In this document: positions 8,342 through 16,486 of the stretch, piece by piece
Numbering within the stretch: the stretch's first letter is position 1
How the letters are laid out: each line of letters begins with the position of its first letter
Origin: Salipiger abyssi
GTDB lineage: Bacteria; Pseudomonadota; Alphaproteobacteria; Rhodobacterales; Rhodobacteraceae
DNA length: 64,000 nucleotides
Direction of reading: 5' to 3'
NCBI RefSeq assembly: GCF_001975705.1
Contig: NZ_CP015093.1
Coordinates: forward strand, 2,046,001-2,110,000
Translations under genes and position numbers: made by a program
Notes under the pieces: generated by a model
Told to the model about the DNA's origin: nothing
Database searches by the model: none
The model's input: the letters and a program-made list of their open reading frames with translations, nothing else

Positions 8342-9301
8342 TCAATGCCCGGCGATCATCTCGGATTGTTTCACGATCACCTCGGCCTGCTTGATCGAGG
8401 CGATGTCGACCAGCCGGCCCTTGTAGACCGTGGCGCCCTCCCCCTTGGCCTTGGCCTCTTCCATCGCGGCGAGGATCTCGCGCGCCTCGGCCACGGCCGC
8501 CTCGGACGGGGTGAAGACCTCGTTGGCGAGCGCCACCTGCTTGGGGTGGATCGCCCATTTCCCGACCATGCCCAGCGTCGCCGAACGCAGCGCCTGCGCG
8601 CGGTAGCCGTCGTCATCGGAGAAATCGCCGAACGGCCCGTCGACCGGCAGCACGCCATGGGTCCGGCAGGCGGCGACGATGGCGGCCTGCGCCCAGTGCC
8701 ACGGATCGGACCAGTGCTTGGCGCCCTCGTGCAGCATGTAGTAATTCTCCTGGGTACCGCCGATGCCGGTGGTGGCCATGCCCATGGAGGCGGCGAAATC
8801 GGCCGCGCCGAGGCTCATGGCCTCAAGGCGCGGGGAGCCGGCGGCAATCTCCTCTACATGCGCAATGCCGGCTGCTGACTCGATGATGACTTCGAACTTG
8901 ATGGGCTTGGTGCGGCCCCTGGCGCGCTCGACGGCGGTGACCAGCGCGTCCACCGCGTAGAGATCGGCGGCGCAGCCGACCTTGGGGATCATGATCTGGT
9001 CGAGCCGGTCGCCCGATTTCTCCAGCAGATCCACCACGTCCTTGTACCAGTAAGGCGTATCCAGCCCGTTGATGCGCACCGACAGGGTCTTCTTGCCCCA
9101 GTCGATATCGCCGATGGCCTGGATGATGTTCTCGCGCGCACTATCCTTGTCGGACGGCGCCACGGAGTCCTCGAGATCGAGATTGATCACATCCGCGTCG
9201 GAGCCGGCCATCTTCTCGAAGATCGCGGGGCGCGAGCCCGGGCCGAACAGCTGACACCGGTTGGGACGGGCCGGGGCGGCGGGCTGGATGCGAAAGCTCA
9301 T
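8342..9301 (-). CDS. mcl1: L-malyl-CoA/beta-methylmalyl-CoA lyase
   Basis: 319 residues of the HpcH/HpaI-CitE aldolase family. The N-terminus (FRIQPAAPARPNRCQLFGPG) and overall length match Rhodobacter Mcl1. Metal-dependent aldolase residues are visible: the NLDLEDSVAP segment near residue 40, SVRINGLDTPYW, an FEVIIESAAGIAHVEEI strand with the metal-binding Glu, and SLGAADFAASMGM with the metal-binding Asp. Mcl1 cleaves beta-methylmalyl-CoA to glyoxylate and propionyl-CoA in the ethylmalonyl-CoA pathway of acetate assimilation. The other pathway genes are not here. Transcribed alone and divergent from dgcN. Confidence 0.93.
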   Translation of the reverse strand: MSFRIQPAAPARPNRCQLFGPGSRPAIFEKMAGSDADVINLDLEDSVAPSDKDSARENIIQAIGDIDWGKKTLSVRINGLDTPYWYKDVVDLLEKSGDRLDQIMIPKVGCAADLYAVDALVTAVERARGRTKPIKFEVIIESAAGIAHVEEIAAGSPRLEAMSLGAADFAASMGMATTGIGGTQENYYMLHEGAKHWSDPWHWAQAAIVAACRTHGVLPVDGPFGDFSDDDGYRAQALRSATLGMVGKWAIHPKQVALANEVFTPSEAAVAEAREILAAMEEAKAKGEGATVYKGRLVDIASIKQAEVIVKQSEMIAGH

Positions 9302-9415
9302 GACTCACCTCGTCGAGTAAGGAAATTACATATTGCTCGCCAGACGGGTTATTAAATTGCGGCATGCTGCGCAAGCAGAAACCTCCGGCTGCGATGCGGC
9401 ACTGCGGCAAAATTC

Positions 9416-9481
9416 GTCGCCGAGTTTGCACGATTCTTCGGCGACACGGCGCGAACGCACGGAAATTCGGCGATATCGCCG
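9416..9481. promoter_or_regulatory. Palindromes in the mcl1/dgcN divergent promoter
   Basis: The 259-bp gap between mcl1 and dgcN holds an 8-bp inverted repeat GTCGCCGA/TCGGCGAC (9416-9423 and 9438-9445) and a perfect 14-bp palindrome CGGCGATATCGCCG at 9468-9481. Three TGCGGCA words occur between 9357 and 9408. These are candidate regulator sites; which gene they serve is not clear. Confidence 0.4.
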
Positions 9482-9560
9482 GTGAAACGGTGGTTTTCGC
9501 GACGTATTTGCGTGTCATGCGAGACAGAATACCGCGACTCCAAACGACAGGGACCCAAGA

Positions 9561-10562
9561 ATGATCGAGACCCCGTATCTGCTCTTCCTCGGAGACGCTC
9601 CGGACCCGCTGGCCGCCAAGGTGGCGCAGGGCATCAAGGACTGGCGCCCCGAGAACTGCGTGGGCCAGCTGCGGCTCGAAGGCTGCAAGGCCGATATGAA
9701 ACTGCCCGACATGACGCTGGCCGAGGCCAAGGCCGCCGGTGCCAAGACGCTGGTCATCGGCGTGGCGAATCGCGGCGGATTGATCTCGCAGACCTGGAAG
9801 AAGGTGCTGGTTGAGGCGCTGGAAGAGGGCTTTGACCTCGCCTCCGGCCTGCATAATCTGCTGCGCGACGAAGAGGATCTCGCCGCCGTCGCCAAGGCGA
9901 CCGGCCGCACGCTGCACGATGTGCGCATTCCGTCGGTGAAATATCCGATCGCCAATGGCGAGAAGCGCAAGGGCAAGCGCCTGCTGGCGGTGGGTACCGA
10001 CTGCTCGGTCGGCAAGATGTATACCGCGCTGGCGCTGGATGCGGCGATGCGCGAAAAGGGCATGAAGTCGAGCTTCCGCGCCACCGGCCAGACCGGCATC
10101 CTGATCACAGGTGACGGCGTGCCGCTCGATGCCGTGATTGCCGATTTCATGGCGGGCTCTATCGAATACCTGACGCCCGACAACGATGACGACCACTGGG
10201 ACATCATCGAGGGTCAGGGCTCGCTCTTCCATGTGAGTTATTCCGGTGTGACCATGGCGCTGGTGCATGGCGGCCAGCCCGACGCGCTGGTGATCTGCCA
10301 CGAGCCGACCCGGACCCATATGCGCGGCCTGCCGGGTTATCAGCTGCCGACGATCGAGGCGGTGCGCGACGTGGCGCTGACGCTGGCGCAGGTGGCCAAC
10401 CCGGCCTGCAAGGTGATCGGCGTCTCGATCAACACCCAGCATATGGGCGAGGACGAAGCGGCGGCCTATTGCGCCGAGGTCGAGGCAAAGCTGGGCCTGC
10501 CGACGGTCGATCCGTTCCGCCATGGCGCCGAGCGTCTGGCCGAGGCGGTTGCCGCTTACTGA
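9561..10562 (+). CDS. dgcN: DgcN-like N-acyltransferase (DUF1611)
   Basis: 333 residues of the DUF1611 family. An N-terminal Rossmann-like half is followed from about residue 138 by a P-loop-like domain with LLAVGTDCSVGKMYTALAL (Walker-A-type GTDCSVGKM) and a GQGSLFH motif. Members next to an enolase-superfamily epimerase have been described as DgcN, an N-acetyltransferase that starts D-glutamate catabolism in marine bacteria. The next gene here is such an epimerase, 91 bp downstream on the same strand, so the same role is likely. The name rests on family and neighbour, not on a visible catalytic residue. Confidence 0.75.
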   Translation: MIETPYLLFLGDAPDPLAAKVAQGIKDWRPENCVGQLRLEGCKADMKLPDMTLAEAKAAGAKTLVIGVANRGGLISQTWKKVLVEALEEGFDLASGLHNLLRDEEDLAAVAKATGRTLHDVRIPSVKYPIANGEKRKGKRLLAVGTDCSVGKMYTALALDAAMREKGMKSSFRATGQTGILITGDGVPLDAVIADFMAGSIEYLTPDNDDDHWDIIEGQGSLFHVSYSGVTMALVHGGQPDALVICHEPTRTHMRGLPGYQLPTIEAVRDVALTLAQVANPACKVIGVSINTQHMGEDEAAAYCAEVEAKLGLPTVDPFRHGAERLAEAVAAY

Positions 10563-10622
10563 GCCCGCTGGCAGGGTTGCGACGATCACGGGCGGCGGCG
10601 CTTGCTGTGCCGCCGCTGGTGA

Positions 10623-10643
10623 GTATTTGCAGAAAGATGAAAG
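10623..10643 (+). repeat. GTATTT..AAAGATGAA motif, single copy
   Basis: GTATTTGCAGAAAGATGAAAG lies directly upstream of the dgcA ribosome-binding site. It differs by few bases from the copies at 28824-28844 and 51400-51421 (minus strand). Confidence 0.6.
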
Positions 10644-10653
10644 GGCAGGGGCT

Positions 10654-11619
10654 TTGAGCATCGAAGTGACGCGCGACACGTTCCGGCTGGCGCAGGTCTT
10701 TACGATTTCGCGGGGCAGCCGGACCGAGGCGAAGGTGCTGACGGTGAAGGTGACCCGCGACGGGGTGACCGGCTGGGGCGAATGCGTGCCCTATGCGCGC
10801 TATGACGAGACGCTGGAGAGTGTCGAGGCGGAGATCGCGGGGCTGCCCGCGGATGTGAGCCGCGCGGCGCTTCAGGAGCTGCTGCCCGCCGGGGCCGCCC
10901 GCAACGCGGTGGATTGCGCGCTCTGGGATCTGGAGGCCAAGGCGGCGGGGAAGCGGGTCTGGGAGCTGGCGGGGCTGCCGCAGCCCGGGCCGGAGATCAC
11001 CGCTTACACGCTGTCGCTGGACACGCCGGAAAAGATGCGCGCGCAGGCGGAGAAGAACGCCTTCCGCCCGCTCCTGAAGGTCAAGCTGGGCACGCCCGAC
11101 GACATGCCGCGGCTCGAGGCGGTGCGCGCCGGCGCGCCGGATGCGACCATTATCGTTGATGCCAACGAGGGCTGGACGGCGGAGGTCTATGCCGATCTCG
11201 CGCCGCATCTGCTGCGGCTCGGCGTGGCGATGGTGGAGCAGCCGCTGCCCGCCGGCGATGACGACGCGCTGATCGGCATGGAGCGCCCGGTGCCAGTCTG
11301 TGCCGACGAGAGCTGCCACGACCGCGCCAGCCTGCCGGTGCTCAGGGGCAAGTACGACATCGTCAATATCAAGCTCGACAAGACCGGGGGGCTGACCGAG
11401 GCGCTGCTGCTGCTCGAGGCGGCGAAGGCCGAGGGCTACGGCATCTTCGTCGGCTGTATGGTGGGCTCGTCGCTGGCCATGGCGCCGGCGGTGCTGCTGG
11501 CACAGGGCGCCGCCTTCACCGATCTCGACGGGCCGCTGCTGCTGGCCGAGGACCGGCCAGCGCCGCTGCTTTATGATGCGGCGGGCGTGCACCCCTCCGA
11601 ACCCGCGCTCTGGGGGTGA
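10654..11619 (+). CDS. dgcA: Dipeptide epimerase-family enzyme, probable N-acetyl-D-glutamate racemase
   Basis: 321 residues from a TTG start at 10654 preceded by AGGGG; an ATG at 10522 in the same frame lies inside dgcN and is unlikely. This is an enolase-superfamily (muconate-lactonizing subgroup) enzyme: N-terminal capping domain to about residue 100, then the barrel with general base Lys in LLKVKLG, metal ligands Asp in IIVDANEGW, Glu in MVEQPLP and Asp in VCADES, and the second Lys in NIKLDKTGG. It resembles L-Ala-D/L-Glu epimerase, but beside dgcN it more likely racemises N-acetyl-D-glutamate. Its stop codon lies in a small palindrome shared with the convergent gene. Confidence 0.8.
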   Translation: MSIEVTRDTFRLAQVFTISRGSRTEAKVLTVKVTRDGVTGWGECVPYARYDETLESVEAEIAGLPADVSRAALQELLPAGAARNAVDCALWDLEAKAAGKRVWELAGLPQPGPEITAYTLSLDTPEKMRAQAEKNAFRPLLKVKLGTPDDMPRLEAVRAGAPDATIIVDANEGWTAEVYADLAPHLLRLGVAMVEQPLPAGDDDALIGMERPVPVCADESCHDRASLPVLRGKYDIVNIKLDKTGGLTEALLLLEAAKAEGYGIFVGCMVGSSLAMAPAVLLAQGAAFTDLDGPLLLAEDRPAPLLYDAAGVHPSEPALWG

Positions 11620-11632
11620 GCCGCCCGGCTCA
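11617..11632. terminator. Short palindrome spanning two convergent stop codons
   Basis: TGAGCCG (11617-11623) and CGGCTCA (11626-11632) form a 7-bp stem with a 2-bp centre. The outer bases are the stop codons of dgcA and of the DUF5671 gene. There is no T-run, so its action as a terminator is only possible. Confidence 0.35.
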
Positions 11633-12637
11633 CTCCGTCTGTTGCCGCATGCAGGCCGTGCGCTCCGTCAGCGTCAGCCCGTATGGCTGGATCGCCGGCG
11701 GGAACTCGATCTCGGTGCAGAGCTCGAATGCGGTGTCGCTGATGCGGTGGTACGCGATCCCGGCGGCGAAGCCGGTCAGGCGCTGCGGATTGCGCGCGCA
11801 GCTCATCGGATCCAGCGTTTCGGGGAGTGTTTCGTGATCAATCTCCAGACAGAGCAGCACATCCTGCGTCAGCGTGCGCAGATCGGCAATGCGCGAGCGG
11901 TCGCGCTGCTCCATCTGGCCGCGCCCCGGCCCGCCCATGATCGGGAAGGCCAGCGCGGCGGAAAGCACCGCGACGGCGACCGGCGCAGCGCCCATGAGCG
12001 TGGGCAGCGCGGTTGCGCGCCCGGCCCTGTCCTGGCGGAAATAGGCCAGCACCATCAGGAAGATCAGCGCCACCGTGGCGGATTTCGCCAGGAAGCGCGC
12101 GGTGATCTGACCATTGAGGAAGGTGTAGATCAGGTAGAGCGCGTCGCCCATCAGCGTGACCACGGCGATCAGCATCGCCAGCGACGAGAGCCAGCGGCGG
12201 ATGGCGCCGTGGCCGCGGGCGGAATCGGTCCGCGCCGCCCGCGCGTCGGCGCGGTCGAGCAGCCAGAAGGCCGGGGTGAAGACGATCAGCGCCGCCAGCG
12301 ACCAGCGCAGGGTGCCGGCGGCATAGACCGGCGCGCTGCTCCGGTCGGGCAGCTGGACATTGATCCAGCCGAAGAGCAACGTCAGCGCGTTGCCCGCCAC
12401 CATGCCGAAAGCCACGAAGAGCAGCGCGTAGAAGAACGCGTCTTTCGCGGCGGACGAGCGCAGCGGGCGCGGCACCGGGCCGGCCTCGGTCAGCGTGTCG
12501 GTCCATCCCGCAAGCGCCTGCGCCGCCTCGGTCTCGGTCCAGCCGGCGGCGAGCAGGCTGTCATGGATGGCCTCGCGGGACTGGCCGCGTTTCAGCGCCT
12601 CGTGAACGAAGCGGGCAAGATCGGACGGGACGGACAT
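11630..12637 (-). CDS. DUF5671-type integral membrane protein
   Basis: 335 residues. Residues about 1-50 form a soluble helical segment (SDLARFVHEALKRGQSREAI and a following Trp-Thr-Glu helix) that resembles a small three-helix module. From about residue 60 there are six or so hydrophobic helices; the first, DAFFYALLFVAFGMVAGNAL, is typical of DUF5671. The last about 90 residues are soluble, with two cysteines. Start ATG 12637 is chosen because GGAG lies 10 bp upstream; an in-frame ATG at 12661 would overlap the operator. Function unknown. Its promoter holds two TGAACRAYGTTCA palindromes. Confidence 0.7.
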   Translation of the reverse strand: MSVPSDLARFVHEALKRGQSREAIHDSLLAAGWTETEAAQALAGWTDTLTEAGPVPRPLRSSAAKDAFFYALLFVAFGMVAGNALTLLFGWINVQLPDRSSAPVYAAGTLRWSLAALIVFTPAFWLLDRADARAARTDSARGHGAIRRWLSSLAMLIAVVTLMGDALYLIYTFLNGQITARFLAKSATVALIFLMVLAYFRQDRAGRATALPTLMGAAPVAVAVLSAALAFPIMGGPGRGQMEQRDRSRIADLRTLTQDVLLCLEIDHETLPETLDPMSCARNPQRLTGFAAGIAYHRISDTAFELCTEIEFPPAIQPYGLTLTERTACMRQQTE

Positions 12638-12654
12638 CGGGGCGACTCCATGCA

Positions 12655-12690
12655 TGAACAATGTTCATTTGATATATTGAACGACGTTCA
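12655..12690. promoter_or_regulatory. Twin 13-bp palindromic operators
   Basis: TGAACAATGTTCA (12655-12667) and TGAACGACGTTCA (12678-12690) are each perfect 13-bp palindromes, centred 23 bp apart, that is about two helical turns on one face of the DNA. They lie just upstream of the DUF5671 start and 166 bp before the D-amino-acid aminotransferase. A TATATT box lies between them (12673-12678). The spacing and symmetry fit two dimers of a TetR- or MarR-type repressor; no such regulator is encoded nearby. Confidence 0.65.
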
Positions 12691-12855
12691 CGGTCAATCC
12701 GTCTCGCGATATTTTTCCGTCTGTCCCGGCGCGGTCTGCGGAAATGGCTTGAACACTGCCCCGCCGCCCCGCAAACCCTCGGGCAAACACATTCCGGAGC
12801 CCGCGCGCGCCGAGCGTGCCCGGGCGTGCTTATATCGAAACGCAAGGAGCCTATC

Positions 12856-13719
12856 ATGACCCGTACCGTCTACGTGAACGGAGAATATCTGCCCGAGACC
12901 GAAGCCAAGGTCTCGATCTTCGACCGCGCCTTCCTGATGGCGGACGGGGTCTATGAGGTGACGAGCGTGCTGGGCGGCAAGCTGATCGATTTCGATGGCC
13001 ACCTGGCGCGGCTTGAGCGCTCGCTGACCGAGCTCGACATGCCCAAGCCCAAGGCGTTCGACGAGCTGCTGGAGATCCACCGCAAGCTGGTGGAGCTGAA
13101 CGGGATCGACGAGGGCATGGTGTATTTGCAGGTCACCCGTGGCGCGCCGGGCGACCGCGACTTCGCCTTCCCCGATCCGGAGACCTGCGAGGCGACGCTG
13201 GTGCTCTTTACTCAGAACAAGCCGGGGCTGGCAGCCAACCCGGTGGCCAAGACCGGCATCAAGGTGATCTCGATCGAGGATATCCGCTGGGGCCGCCGCG
13301 ACATCAAGACGGTGCAGCTGCTCTACCCGTCGATGGGCAAGATGATGGCCAAGAAGGCGGGTTGCGACGATGCCTGGCTGGTCGAGGACGGGTTCGTGAC
13401 CGAGGGCACCTCGAACAACGCCTATATCGTCAAGGACGGCACCATCATCACCCGCAATCTGGGCACCGACATCCTGCACGGGATCACCCGCGCGGCGGTG
13501 CTGCGCTTTGCCCGAGAGGCGCAGATGAAGGTGGAGGAGCGGCCCTTTACCATCGCCGAGGCGCAGGGCGCGGACGAGGCGTTTTATACCTCGGCCTCGG
13601 CCTTTGTGATGCCGGTGGTGGAGATCGACGGCGAGAGCATCGGCACCGGCAAGCCGGGCGATGTGGCGACGCGACTGCGCGAGATCTATCTCGAGGAAAG
13701 CCGCAAGGCCGGAATCTGA
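12856..13719 (+). CDS. dat: D-amino-acid aminotransferase (class IV PLP)
   Basis: 287 residues; ATG 12856 is preceded by AAGGAG. A fold-type IV aminotransferase: VSIFDRAFLMADGVYEVTSV near residue 20, the RGAPGDRDFAFP substrate loop, catalytic Lys in the DIKTVQLLYPSMGKMMAKK region, and the EGTSNNAYIV phosphate-binding turn. The IKTVQLL form and RGxxxRDF loop favour D-amino-acid transaminase over the branched-chain enzyme. It converts D-alanine plus 2-oxoglutarate to pyruvate plus D-glutamate, or the reverse, which links it to the nearby dgcN-dgcA pair. Convergent with the flavoprotein gene. Confidence 0.88.
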   Translation: MTRTVYVNGEYLPETEAKVSIFDRAFLMADGVYEVTSVLGGKLIDFDGHLARLERSLTELDMPKPKAFDELLEIHRKLVELNGIDEGMVYLQVTRGAPGDRDFAFPDPETCEATLVLFTQNKPGLAANPVAKTGIKVISIEDIRWGRRDIKTVQLLYPSMGKMMAKKAGCDDAWLVEDGFVTEGTSNNAYIVKDGTIITRNLGTDILHGITRAAVLRFAREAQMKVEERPFTIAEAQGADEAFYTSASAFVMPVVEIDGESIGTGKPGDVATRLREIYLEESRKAGI

Positions 13720-13765
13720 CCGGATCGGGGCGGCTCTTCGCCCCTTGCGGGGCGCCTCGCTTTGG

Positions 13766-14962
13766 TCAGCGCGTTTCCAGCCGCTGCACCGCGTGGCGCC
13801 CGGCCCAGAGCCCGGTGGCGAGGCAGGCGGTGAGCAGGTAGCCGCCGGTCGGCGCTTCCCAGTCGATCATTTCCCCGGCGCAATAGGTGCCGGGGCGGGC
13901 GCGCAGCATCAGCGCCTCGTCGAGCGCCGCGAAGGGCACGCCGCCTGCCGTGGAGATCGCCTCGTCCATCGGGCGCAGCCCGTCATGCGGCACTGCCAGC
14001 GCCTTGATGCGCCGCGCCAGAGCCTCGGGCGCATCGGGCAGCGGGCGGGCATATTCCATCAGCAGGGCGCGCACGGCAGGTGAGAGTTTCAAAACCTTGC
14101 GCAGGTGGTTGGACAGGCTCTGCTTGCCGCGCGGGCGCGACAGCCGCGCGGTGAGCTCTTCAAGGCTCAGATCGGGCGCGAGGTCGATTTCCAGCGCCGC
14201 GCCGTCGCGCAGGGCGGGTGACAAGGGGTAGAGCCCGCCGCCCTCCAGCCCGCGCGCCGAGATCACCGCCTCGCCGCGCGAGACCAGGGTGCCGGCGCGG
14301 AAGGCCACGTTCTTCAGCGGCGCGCCGAAATGCGGGCGCATATGCTCGGACCAGGCGACGCAGAGCCCGGCATTGGCGGGCCGGAACGGCGCCAGTGCCA
14401 CGCCCTCCCGCGCGAGGATATCGGCCCAGGCGCCATCCGAGCCCAGCTTTGCCCAGCTCGCGCCGCCGAGCGCCAGCACCGTGACGCCGGCGGTGATGTG
14501 GCGCAGCCCCTCGGGCGTATCGAAGCGGCAGGCGCCGCCGTCCCAGCCGGTCCAGCGCCAGCGCGTGTGCCGCTCCAGCCCCATGCCGTCGAGCCGCGCC
14601 AGCCAGGCGCGCAGCAGCGGCGAGGCCTTCATGACCTCGGGAAAGACCCGACCGGTGGAGCCGGTAAAGGTGGTCTGGCCTAGCCCCTCGGCCCAGCCCT
14701 GTACCGCCCCGGGGGTGAAGGCCGAGAGCATCGGGCGCAGCGCCGCCTCCGCCCCGCCATAGGCGGCAAGGAACGGCCCGAAGGGCTGCGCGCGGGTCAG
14801 GTTCAGCCCGGATTTCCCCGCCATCAGGAATTTGCGCCCGAGCGAGGGCTTGGCCTCGGCCAGCAGCACCCGGTGGCCCGCCGAGAGCAGCGTATCCGCC
14901 GCCATCAGCCCTGCCGGGCCGCCGCCGATGACCAGCGCGGGCGTGTCCGGCGATGTCTGCAC
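13766..14962 (-). CDS. TIGR03862-type NAD(P)/FAD-dependent oxidoreductase
   Basis: 398 residues. An N-terminal dinucleotide-binding fold (ALVIGGGPAGLMAADTLLSA) is followed by GRKFLMAGKSGLNLTRA, the mark of the HI0933/YhiN/BaiN flavoprotein family; the C-terminus ends with the TAGGVPFAAL and GEMIDWEAPTGGYLL FAD-contact motifs. These proteins are FAD-dependent reductases of mostly unknown substrate. The subfamily with this N-terminus is common in alphaproteobacteria. It begins 76 bp from the divergent HNH gene. Confidence 0.88.
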   Translation of the reverse strand: MQTSPDTPALVIGGGPAGLMAADTLLSAGHRVLLAEAKPSLGRKFLMAGKSGLNLTRAQPFGPFLAAYGGAEAALRPMLSAFTPGAVQGWAEGLGQTTFTGSTGRVFPEVMKASPLLRAWLARLDGMGLERHTRWRWTGWDGGACRFDTPEGLRHITAGVTVLALGGASWAKLGSDGAWADILAREGVALAPFRPANAGLCVAWSEHMRPHFGAPLKNVAFRAGTLVSRGEAVISARGLEGGGLYPLSPALRDGAALEIDLAPDLSLEELTARLSRPRGKQSLSNHLRKVLKLSPAVRALLMEYARPLPDAPEALARRIKALAVPHDGLRPMDEAISTAGGVPFAALDEALMLRARPGTYCAGEMIDWEAPTGGYLLTACLATGLWAGRHAVQRLETR

Positions 14963-15038
14963 GTTGCGTTCCCCTTGATCCTCGGCGTCTGAGCCCCAGA
15001 CTTGTGCCCTGCCAAGACCCGTCGCACAAGAGCCGCCC

Positions 15039-15332
15039 GTGACCGACCCTGTCTGCCCGCTATGCCTGCGCCCGATCCCGCCCGGGGCGAAACAGAGCCT
15101 GCATCACCTGGTGCCCAAGCTGAAGGGCGGCAAGGGCGGGCCGGTCGTGCTGCTGCACCAGATCTGTCACAACGAGATCCACGCCACCTTTACCGAGGCG
15201 GAGCTGGCGCGCGAGTACAACACGCCCGAGGCGCTGCGCGCGCATCCCCGAATGCAGCGCTTTCTGGCCTGGGTGGCCAAACGCCCGCCGGGGTTTCATG
15301 CCCGCAGCGCCGGCGGCCGCCGCAAGCGCTGA
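15039..15332 (+). CDS. Small HNH endonuclease family protein
   Basis: 97 residues from a GTG start. CPLCLRPIP near residue 6 gives one CxxC zinc pair, [14 protein letters not shown] gives the HH of the HNH motif, and [19 protein letters not shown] the final N and H residues. This is a complete, compact HNH domain with a basic tail (RSAGGRRKR). Such stand-alone domains are usually nicking or repair nucleases, or orphan remnants; no methylase, prophage or intein is next to it. Not part of an obvious operon. Confidence 0.85.
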   Translation: MTDPVCPLCLRPIPPGAKQSLHHLVPKLKGGKGGPVVLLHQICHNEIHATFTEAELAREYNTPEALRAHPRMQRFLAWVAKRPPGFHARSAGGRRKR

Positions 15333-15466
15333 GCGGCGGGGGCACGCACCCCGGTGGTGCGACACACGGCAACCTGGACGCGGATCGGACGACACTTTCA
15401 CCGTTGTCAAAGCGACATGGATTGTTGCTACTGCGGCTGAAACACCGGAACGGCATCGAGGGCGAC

Positions 15467-16477
15467 ATGGGCATCTTTGAAAAATACCTCTCTGTCTGGA
15501 TCGCGCTGGCCATCCTCGCGGGCATCGTCATCGGCAATGCCGCGCCGGGGCTGGTCGGCGCGGTGGCGGCGGCGGAGTTTGCCAGCGTCAACCTGGTCGT
15601 GGCGGTGCTGATCTGGGCGATGGTCTATCCGATGATGGTGGGTGTCGACCCCGGTTCGCTGCGCGACGTGGCGCGCCAGCCGAAAGGGCTGCTGATCACG
15701 CTGGCGGTCAACTGGCTGGTCAAACCCTTTACCATGGCGGCGCTTGCCGTGCTGTTCTTCGAGCATGTCTTTGCGCCCTGGATCGCGCCCGAGGATGCGG
15801 CGCAATACACCGCCGGGCTGATTCTTCTGGGGGCGGCGCCTTGCACGGCGATGGTGTTCGTCTGGTCGCAACTGACGCGGGGCGACGCGAATTACACGCT
15901 GTTGCAGGTCTCGGTGAACGATCTGATCATGGTGGTGGCTTTCGCCCCCATCGTGGCGCTGCTACTGGGGGTCACCGATATCTCGGTGCCCTGGGAAACG
16001 CTTGTCCTGTCGGTGCTGCTGTTCATCGCGCTGCCGCTGCTGGCCGGCATCGTCACCCGCCGGCGCCTCGGCGATGACGACGCGATCACGGCGTTTCAGG
16101 CGCGGGTCAAACCCTATTCCGTGATCGGGCTGATCGCCACGGTCGTCATCCTGTTCGGCCTTCAGGGGCAGGTGATCGTCGCCCAGCCCTTCGTGATCGG
16201 GCTCATCGCTGTTCCGATCATCGTTCAGAGCTATGGCATTTTCGCGCTGGCCTATGCGGCGGCCTTTGCGCTGAAGGTGCCGCATCGCATCGCCGCGCCC
16301 TGTGCGCTGATCGGAACGTCGAACTTCTTCGAGCTTGCCGTCGCGGTCGCCATAAGCCTCTTCGGGCTGACATCCGGTGCGGCGCTGGCCACCGTGGTCG
16401 GCGTGTTGGTCGAGGTGCCGGTGATGCTGACGCTTGTCGCGTTTGCGAACCGGACGCGGCGCCGCTTTCCCGCCTGA
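15467..16477 (+). CDS. acr3: ACR3 family arsenite efflux transporter
   Basis: 336 residues with ten hydrophobic segments. ATG 15467 follows GAGGG. Diagnostic for ACR3 are the TM4 segment [21 protein letters not shown] with its conserved Cys, the NDLIMVVAF stretch, and [19 protein letters not shown] with its conserved Glu in TM9. ACR3 extrudes arsenite (and antimonite) across the inner membrane using the proton gradient. No arsC or arsR is adjacent, so it may be an orphan pump, or transport another anion. The start lies 134 bp after the HNH gene. Confidence 0.9.
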   Translation: MGIFEKYLSVWIALAILAGIVIGNAAPGLVGAVAAAEFASVNLVVAVLIWAMVYPMMVGVDPGSLRDVARQPKGLLITLAVNWLVKPFTMAALAVLFFEHVFAPWIAPEDAAQYTAGLILLGAAPCTAMVFVWSQLTRGDANYTLLQVSVNDLIMVVAFAPIVALLLGVTDISVPWETLVLSVLLFIALPLLAGIVTRRRLGDDDAITAFQARVKPYSVIGLIATVVILFGLQGQVIVAQPFVIGLIAVPIIVQSYGIFALAYAAAFALKVPHRIAAPCALIGTSNFFELAVAVAISLFGLTSGAALATVVGVLVEVPVMLTLVAFANRTRRRFPA

Positions 16478-16486
16478 AGCCGTCTT

